Of a DNA stretch of 64,000 bases, positions 57,111 to 64,000 are shown piece by piece (within the stretch, counting starts at the first letter, position 1; every line of letters begins with the position of its first letter). The stretch is from Atrina japonica (lineage: Eukaryota > Mollusca > Bivalvia > Pterioida > Pinnidae), in the NCBI GenBank assembly GCA_030159075.1, contig BROG01000822.1, positions 226,501-290,500 of the forward strand, written 5' to 3'. Below the pieces are notes generated by a model. It had not been told where the DNA came from and made no database searches. It was given only the letters and a program-made list of their open reading frames with translations. The position numbers and the translations under genes were made by a program.

Positions 57111-57823
57111 TACCGGCCACTTTAAAAGGTCACGTGCCAAAAAAGCCCTGGGGCTAACTTAGGGTCATTTTAATACAGAGGACAAGCAGTAATTAGAAGC
57201 AATTTACACCGGTAACTCTTGCATGTCAATATATCCAGGAATGCCATTCCGTACTAGAAAAGTCCTATACGGAGGACACGATCTTGCTGCTTTTACTTAT
57301 TACTGCTGCAAAAAATAAAAAAGGATATAATCGCTCAACAAATAAAAAATGTTGGCCAGAGCTGTAGTACTACTGACTCAATCACATATATGTCTTTATA
57401 CCACAACGACCCAGACAGTAGAGGGCACCTAGCCCCACTTCTTTTCGCCTTACTTGAATGATTCATAAAGGTTTTGTTGTAAATAAGTCGATAAAGCATG
57501 TACCAATTTCAAGTGGGTTTTCTGCGTTGGTGTTAGAATGAAAAACAAAATCTATAAATACTGAATTTTTTTTTTCACTTCGGTTGCGCTTTCATAACAA
57601 AACATTTAAATACTTTTGTATATTGACCCTCAATGTATCTCACACATGAATAATATTCAGCTTTTCAGATTTGACGTATTAAAGTAATTTACTTAATGAA
57701 TACTATTTACAGTGATGCAGTAAAGCGCGAAATTGTCACTTATTCATTGACTATCTACTTGATATTAACATTAATATATCCTTTATGAAATATCTGAAAT
57801 CATTTAAATACTGAAACCGCAAG
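57111..57823. other. Region upstream of the SLC6 exon; no gene recognised
   Basis: AT-rich. It may contain the 5' untranslated region or promoter of the transporter gene, but no element can be assigned. Confidence 0.4.
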
Positions 57824-58022
57824 ATGAACATTGAGCTAGAGAACGAGGCTAACAGAAATTTGAATCCTTTGATTATGAAAAAGAAAGAATTAGAAGAAAA
57901 TAATGAAGAAAACCGGGATGCGTACACTCGTAAAATTGAGTACCTGTTATCACTAATTGGCTTCAGTGTAGGGTTCGGAAATGTATGGCGATTTCCTTAT
58001 CTTTGCATGAATAATGGCGGAG
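57824..58022 (+). CDS. SLC6-type sodium/chloride-dependent transporter, first coding exon (partial gene)
   Basis: Encodes the amino terminus of a plasma-membrane symporter that couples uptake of an amino acid or related solute to Na+ and Cl-. Residues 1-37 form a charged cytoplasmic tail rich in Glu, Asn and Lys; 38-60 form TM1 with [20 protein letters not shown], ending in the conserved CxxNGGG. N53 of GNVWRFP corresponds to the sodium-site Asn and R56 to the gating Arg known from the family. G50 occupies the position that is Asp in monoamine transporters, so an amino-acid, glycine, GABA or taurine-like substrate is more likely than a monoamine (inference). The exon ends GGCGGAG before GTAAGATT, a strong donor in phase 1 that splits the last Gly codon. 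The frame runs on for 19 codons into intron. No exon 2 was recognised up to 64000. Start is the first ATG, context AAGATGA. Confidence 0.9.
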
Positions 58023-58031
58023 GTAAGATTG
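58023..58031 (+). promoter_or_regulatory. Splice donor of SLC6 exon
   Basis: GAG|GTAAGATTG matches the consensus GTRAG and falls exactly at the conserved NGGG motif, where family alignment is interrupted. Confidence 0.85.
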
Positions 58032-58195
58032 TAACATTTAATAAAAAGGGATTTTGTGATTTTCAACTTTTATATAAGTAATTAAAAACATAGATTAAAC
58101 ATCTAGCTTTTGAAATCTGGCTGTGCTTATAGCATTTACAGTTGTTGATTTAAGCTGCAATTTATTATTGATATTTAGGAAGTTCTTAAAGTGAT
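58032..58195. other. Probable SLC6 intron 1, start
   Basis: AT-rich intronic sequence. The intron probably runs through the rest of the window (at least 5.9 kb), because no downstream SLC6 exon is recognisable. Confidence 0.5.
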
Positions 58196-59185
58196 ATAAG
58201 CTGCCACAATGATGATTTTTGACCCATGACATATAAACGAGAATATAAAATGTGTGTTCAATACATTATAAAACACGTGAAATGTTGAAAAAGATCTTCT
58301 TTTCTGAATCATTTATTATATTAGAATTTAAGTTTTCCCGTACCTTAAAAAAATTCAACTATATTTCCGAATGCAATGACCTTTCAGAAAAACTCTTTCG
58401 CCATATCAAATGTGTTTCATAATTCGGTCAGAAGGATCTCGGTCCTTTACGCACTCGATCTATCAGCAAACTCTGCTCTTGACACAATTGGGTGTTTTTA
58501 AGTCGGCCGATTTTTTTGTTTTTTATATTTAATTTTAAAATAAGGACGTGATTTTTATTGGAAAGTACATGTATTATGTAAAAATGTGCTTTTACACTCT
58601 ATTTTAAATACCTAAAACAAATCGGATAAATATATAAATAAAAATATCATGTCACCAGTCTTTTATGTTCCCTGAAATGAATGCTGACATTGCCAAAACC
58701 TAAACAATATAACTGGGAATTATGTGTACCTCATGTTTTACAATTGTGCCGCCATGTCCGATGGAGTTTGGCAGTTCATATTTGTCAGGAATGATAAATC
58801 CGAGTATGCGGTGGGACGGGTTTAAAAATGGGTCGAGATCACCCGATATAGCCGGCACTTGAACATTTCAGAAACGAGCTGTTTTGAAACGACGTAAGAG
58901 ACCAACTTTGCACTTCAAATAGCACGTCGTTATTGGACACTCGGTAATCTTCGTAAGAATTACCGAAAGTTAATGTGTAATGACCATAATGATATCAAAC
59001 TAATATTACGGGTTACGTTTGGCAAGTTTGGGGGAATTTATATGCATGAAAAGAAAAACCAATTATATGCATGAATTTCTTATTCTAACCACCAGATGGT
59101 CTTTTTGGAATATATACGAGATAAAAATATTACATAAAATGGGCATGTATTTTTTTTCATCTACGACAGCTCAAATCGCTATTAA
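58196..59185 (+). mobile_element. Family F DNA element, full length (990 bp)
   Basis: TTAAAGTGATATAAGCTGCC at the left; the right end is the complement of TTAATAGCGATTTGAGCTGTC, with an extra TA near the terminus. It contains every block seen in the other copies. No transposase frame. It lies within the presumed SLC6 intron. Confidence 0.85.
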
Positions 59186-61014
59186 ATTGTCTAATTCTCC
59201 GTTTTGATACTGTAACTATATTTCGAGATACATTGGTAGCTTATACTTGATTTTGTTTAATTCTTCTTTTACTCCTACCGCCATTTTATGTAATTGTTGC
59301 ATGTAACAGCTGTTTATATGTAAAATTTCATTACAAACTTAATTCGCGAATCTAACAACACTGTGTGTACTGTAGAGTTGCTTTTATTCGCGAGGGATTT
59401 AATTTCGCTATATTCGCGGTCAATGAAAATACCACAAAATTAAATACCCTAATTCCCACCTAATACTTATGCAGTATCAGAAAGATAGTGCGTAATTAAT
59501 CTTGCGCAAAATTTAATACCCGCAGTTCTTTTCATATACGCGGAATATTCTCCTCGTGAAATTAAACAACTATAAGAGAGTAAAAAAATGTTCCAATTTG
59601 AATTAATTAAACCTGGTACTATGTTTTTTTACAAATCAATTTTGAAATTTTCAGATTCATACAAAAACTGATAATTTTTAGATTTCTGTACTGCAACATC
59701 TAAATCAATGAAGGACAAATCATATATTTACAAAAAAGTATATAATTATTTCTTTCCTTAATAGAAAGTTTTATTACTACACGAGCATATATGGATCTTC
59801 AGGCCTAACAAATAAACTTTATGTTTAGATGCAAAGTACTCTAAATACAAAAAAGTCATTTCAACAGAACAGCAATATATATATATACATGTAAATGTTT
59901 AATTTCTCCTAAATGACATCCAGCTTAATGTTCCTTGTCACAGCTCAAATATAGCTGATGTGCCAATCTCTCTTTTTTTATGCTTATTTATTTATTTATA
60001 TTTTGCTTACTTGGTTGCAATTTCCTTTCTTTTTCTTTTTGTCATAACTTTCTTGGATTAAATATTGAGTTTACCCATGTTCATTTTCATTGTAGATTGT
60101 AGATCTTTTTGTTGAAAGTTCTTTCTTGCAACTTTTACGTGAACTTATCATGTTTCTAATAATATTTTCCCACTCCAAATCTAGTTTTTTTATGAATCTG
60201 TAATTCTTTTCATTCTTAACGATTCCAAAGCTCTTTTATCCTTAGCCAAATGGTTTGATGATTCAATTAAATCCGGAACAAGTGAGAATGAAAGTTATTT
60301 TCTCTTAGCTGCTGATTTAAACATTGGATGCATTCCATATGGAGATTTTAGCTCACTTGACATGTCCATCGTCGCCCGTCTTGCCTTAAACATTTACATT
60401 TTAAACTTCTTCTTAAAGGTCCATGACCGGTGATTTACGCCCAGCAAGGTTGTTAATTTTGTTTTAAATGATAATTTCTTTTCCAAAATGCTTATATAAA
60501 GTTATCATCTTTCCTTTAATTACATTTCTAAGTGATTCACTGTTTTCTAGCAATTTGAGTTTGAAGATCAAAACATGAGATTTACTCATAACAACAATAA
60601 ATACAAACGGAGATGCGTAATATTCAAGGCAATCTCAGACCGCGGGGTATCGTCACTAAAAGAAACAATAGTCCCGCACTAACGTAATCGGGTATCAATG
60701 GTACATGAGTGAAAACTTTGTGGATAAAATTCATTTGGTAGTTGCTTGTTATTTTCACTTAGATCTAGTTCGATTCAATTTTCGTTGATAGCTTAGTTTA
60801 GTAGTTATTTAGTTATCCTTTTGTTTGATTTCCATTTTCATTTTTTATTACGTTATCGCACTGCACTTGTAATATATATCATTTCTTTCACTGTCCGGTT
60901 GTGTGAGTGAGTGAATGTATGTGTACGTTTTTGAATGCTATTTTAATTGTTTTGTCATGAGGAAGGGACAGGTCGTCCCGAAAATATGACATTTATTTTG
61001 TCAGCAATATAATC
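59186..61014. other. Presumed intron; no exon recognised
   Basis: AT-rich. 59365-59580 holds a degenerate repeat with TTATTCGCGAGGGATTTAAT, TTTCGCTATATTCGCGGTC and CTCGTGAAATTAAAC, which looks like a decayed inverted-repeat element. No sequence resembling the next SLC6 segment was found by reading the plus frames. Confidence 0.45.
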
Positions 61015-61250
61015 TTTTTTATTATTATTTATTATTATGGCATTCGGCCAGGTTTTTCACACCAACCCTTACAACTCCACCTGGCTAGGGAGTACGGGAA
61101 TATCATATATTTGACCAAATACCAAACACACAAATATACACACATAGAGATAGGAACATATACACAAGAAAGAAAGGATTTTCACACACACACACACACA
61201 AATATATATATATACTGGTAATATTGTTAGGGAACAATATTAACATGAAA

Positions 61251-61718
61251 TCATTCAATTATTAAATTACTGAAATTTCCCCAATTTTTATTAAACACTT
61301 CATGCTTCAAATTTTTCTTACAGTTATATTTGTCTGTCCGGATGTAATATTCTATGTACTTTTTAGCACCATTAAAATGAGGAATGCAATTATTATACTT
61401 TTGTTTGCAAATATATTTTTGAACAAGACATATAATCAAGTTGATTGGTATGTTTGATTTTGACATTTTACCCAGAATAACATCAGTACAATTTAAGTTA
61501 AACTCTATTTCTAGCTGGTTTTTCATCCAGTTTGAAGTTAAAATCCAAGTTATTATAGGAAAAGACCAAAATAGGTGAACTATAGTTTCAGAATGTTCCT
61601 TACAGAAGCTGGAAACATTTGAGTCTGTTATATTTATTCTATATAAAAAAGAATTTGTATCAATTAATCGATGAACAATTCTGTAATAAAACCATCTTAA
61701 ATTTATATCAGTAAACAA
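61251..61718 (-). pseudogene. LINE C-terminal zinc-binding (zf-RVT-like) domain
   Basis: 155-codon open segment of the same LINE. INLRWFYYRIVHRLIDTNSF matches the start of the zinc-binding region that follows many non-LTR reverse transcriptases. SSFCKEHSETIVHLFWSF follows, where a Cys-rich xCxFC..E.E...HLF pattern is usual; one expected Cys is Ser here. Upstream, KHERNWERDLKFYPEPVWWQ (61740-61800) is in continuity. It is separated from the polymerase by the family R insertion. Confidence 0.8.
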
Positions 61719-61817
61719 ATTGACTAGGTTATTTTGTTTTTGCCACCAAACTGGCTCAGGATAAAATTTCAGATCACGTTCCCAATTCCTTTCATGTTTT
61801 GCCTACTACTGGAAACT

Positions 61818-61947
61818 TGATGAAAGTGATAATAAAAAATTCAAATACAAAGTATAAATCAATAGGATGTCCAGGGACATTCCTTTCAAATCCGGTTTTG
61901 GTCAAACTACGGACCTCTGGAAACCAAGAGGTGGGATCAGGTGCCAT
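61818..61947. repeat. Family R repeat inserted in the LINE
   Basis: CAAAGTATAAATCAATAGGATG, CAAATCCGGTTTTGGTC and ACGGACCTCTGGAAACCAAG, GGTGGGATCAGGTGCCAT match 32870-32990. It interrupts LINE-coding sequence on both sides, so it is younger than the LINE. Confidence 0.8.
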
Positions 61948-62169
61948 AAATGTGTTTTACCCCTTTTGAAGTTTTCATAAGAATTTGTATAAATCTAGGC
62001 CGGAATGAAAAGCTTGTATGCAACAACACCAATTATATTCCTTACACAATTCACAATACCATAGTATAAAGTAAAGGGAGTATTTAACATAAACTTATCA
62101 CAAAAATTAACATAATTTAATATTTCATCATTCTCATCAAATAAATCAAAGATATATACAGCACCTTTT

Positions 62170-63333
62170 TCAAAACCATTGTTTATAATAAACTACTTCA
62201 TTATTTATTTTTATATGTTCGTTAAACCATATAGGGTGAAATAAGAAATTTTCATCAGCATCAGTGATATTTCTAAAATGATAAAAAGATTTAAAAACAT
62301 CACGCCAAAACAAATTTTTTGTTTTCAATGCTAAATGCATAAAGTAGGAAGCATCAAATTTTAAATGATATTTGAAATTGTTTGGTAATGTGTCACACAA
62401 AAGATTGAACCAAGATGATTCAGACGAATACAGCAATGTACGGCGGATCCAGGTAATTTCCAAATCATACGAAATCCCCCCTTTGCATAATCTAGCAATT
62501 TTATCATTTTTGTTTTTCCAAATAAATTTATAAAAAAGAGTCTCTAAATTTCTAATATATCTATTTGGATTAGGTAAACTTATAAACAAATGTGTAAGTT
62601 TCGGTAATATTATTGACTTTACTACAGTTATTCTACCTGCTGTACTTATAAGACGTCTATTCCATGATTTTATAATATTTTCTATATCTTTCATTTTATT
62701 TTCATAATTTAAAGCTATCATATTCTCAAGATTTACAGAAAAAATAATTCCAAGGAATGTAAAGGGTTCCTGTGACCACTGTAGGTTATAATCATTATTT
62801 GTATCAACATCATTATTTATCAAAAAACCTATCTTTATACATATTGTCTTATGGTAATTGCGTTTGAGACCTGAACATTTTGAAAACTGGTCTATAAGTG
62901 ACAATGACGAGTTCAAAGAGTTTTCACTTCCATCAAGTAATACTACTGTGTCATCAGCAAATTGGAGGAGTTTGTACTCGTTATTTTTTATAGTTATACC
63001 CTTGATATTTCTGTTTTTTCTGATCATTGCTCCCATGATTTCAACACACAGTAAGAAAAAATAAGAAGAAACTGGGTCACCTTGCCTGCAACCACGCTCT
63101 ATTTTACAGTAAGGGGACGTAAAGCCATTTTGTAATATACATTATTTAAAATTCGTGAAAAAAATATTTACCCAGCGTTGAATGTTTTCTCCAAAATTGA
63201 AAAATTTTAGAATGTTTCTTACAAATTTCCAAGATACAGTGTCAAAGGCTTTTTCAAAGTCTACCATTAATATAATTCCAGGAATATTATTTTCTTTACA
63301 TGTATACATAATATCGTATAAAATTCTTTAAAA
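62170..63333 (-). pseudogene. LINE reverse transcriptase, broken
   Basis: Polymerase of the LINE. The first segment carries LMVDFEKAFDTVSW (palm motif A) at about 63229-63270 and ends in a TAA at 63142-63144. After it the frame continues with ERGCRQGDPVSSYFF and reaches the ATG at 63034-63036; from there QFADDTV carries the catalytic Asp pair (residues 28-29 of the 288-codon frame). Then LDGSENSLNSSLSLIDQF, SGLKRNYHKT, and a thumb-like SWNRRLISTAGRITVVKS with LPKLTHLFISLPNP. The frame is lost at about 62195, after which a shifted frame continues (DLFDENDEILNYVNF, 62115-62160). The stop and frameshift make it inactive. Confidence 0.92.
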
Positions 63334-63335
63334 AA

Positions 63336-63414
63336 TAGCAATATAATCTTAATGTGATTATTTTTCACATTTTGAGAGCAGCGAAACATGGTAAATCAAC
63401 TAATGGAATGGTGA
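63336..63414. other. Spacer between LINE and family H repeat
   Basis: AT-rich, nothing seen. Confidence 0.5.
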
Positions 63415-64000
63415 GTTGTTTATTGGGAACAAGTCAAAGCACATTTATTTTGTAGTATGTGAATAATAACACAATATATTGACGGAAAAGAACACATGTA
63501 TGTGCATTTCAGCAACATAAACTCAACTTTAAGATTGACATTTCCATATCACAGTTTAATTCGTATATTTTGCTTTTTTTAATTGACGAAAAATATAGAT
63601 CTAGACGACTTGAAATATATGGTATTAAAGATCAATTCGGCGTTCTTTATGAATTTTGAGATATTATGAATTTGCTTTAGAATGTTACTTTTTAATTATT
63701 TTTTAACATTAAACTCCTTGTGATAGAATTGACATTAAACGCTTTTGACTGGACTTTTTACAATTCTTGCGCGCGATTAATATGCAAATGAGTTTTGGTC
63801 AAGTTTCCCTTACTGTGTATTGGCAAGATGATGACAAATTCGCAGCAGTCTTTTAAATTGGACAAATGTTTTATGTGCACAAGTATTCAGTGCCCTAGAG
63901 ATTTAAGGCTACTGAGGGGAAAGAAAAGCGTAAGCGTAACATAGATATTTAATATAATCGACGAAACTATGTTTATAAGCACAAGGTTTTATAATCATAT
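63415..64000 (+). repeat. Family H repeat, running off the window
   Basis: Matches the complement of 35640-36215, with local insertions (63545-63595 and 63655-63720). The match continues to GTTTATAAGCACAAG at the window edge, so the copy is incomplete here. Confidence 0.85.

Larger units (their letters stand above)
61015..63335 (-). mobile_element. 5'-truncated LINE (L1/Tx1-like), antisense in the SLC6 intron
   Basis: Non-LTR retrotransposon copy. Going 5' to 3' on the minus strand it starts inside the reverse transcriptase (near 63333), continues through the palm and thumb, then a zinc-binding C-terminal domain, and ends after CTGGCCGAATGCCATAATAA with an AATAATAAATAATAATAAAA tail near 61015-61045. 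The 5' endonuclease and first ORF are missing, as expected from target-primed reverse transcription. Insertion of a family R repeat (61818-61947), stops and frameshifts show it is dead. Confidence 0.9.

Noticed and set aside
57824..58081. SLC6 frame extended to the stop at 58081
   Set aside because: Residues after NGGG bear no family similarity and a consensus donor occurs exactly at that point, so the last 19 codons are intron.

Overview
The window looks like intron-rich, gene-poor nuclear DNA of a marine invertebrate, most likely a bivalve mollusc. That inference rests on high AT content, abundant microsatellites, many tRNA-derived SINEs ending in ...GGCGTTAAACAA, dense families of small terminal-inverted-repeat elements, one LINE and one Penelope-like remnant. 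One repeat (around 32.9, 39.2 and 61.9 kb) resembles sequence I associate with oyster-type genomes; that is recollection, not a search. There are no operons, and no ribosomal genes, CRISPR arrays or prophage were recognised.

Only three host genes can be supported. The first is an intact tRNA-Glu(CUC) gene on the minus strand at 6163-6234. The second is an intronless class A (rhodopsin-like) GPCR on the plus strand at 23299-24270, 323 residues. The third is the first coding exon (57824-58022, plus strand) of an SLC6-type sodium- and chloride-dependent transporter, cut at a clean GTAAG donor; the rest of that gene must lie beyond the window or was not recognised. A short, stop-interrupted coding-like stretch at 32070-32325 (minus) is unidentified.

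Layout. 0-5.4 kb: nested elements with inverted ends and subterminal repeats. 6.1-6.3 kb: the tRNA gene. 6.96-8.43 kb: a 1466-bp element with 26-bp terminal inverted repeats and a probable 9-bp target duplication. 9.8-17.3 kb: a repeat landscape of SINEs, MITEs and a 30-bp minisatellite. 18.4-20.4 kb: microsatellites. 21.4 kb: a TA-flanked 171-bp MITE. 23.3-24.3 kb: the GPCR. 26-43 kb: repeats, with a 21-bp minisatellite at 31 kb. 43,968-54,723: a head-to-tail duplication of about 5.4 kb whose copies appear to differ mainly by clustered small indels. 55-57.1 kb: SINE, a 75-nt G homopolymer and a broken Penelope-like reverse transcriptase. 57.8-64 kb: the SLC6 exon, then probable intron carrying a 1-kb MITE and a 5'-truncated LINE on the opposite strand.

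The three genes have no evident functional link. I found no convincing new multi-gene system. The most informative signals are the tandem duplication, several transposon families definable from multiple copies (two with visible target-site duplications and one with an occupied/empty-site comparison), and unusual residues in the GPCR. Element families A-J and R are labels used only here. Element boundaries were read by eye and may be off by a few bases; intervals without a listed gene showed no exon I could defend.
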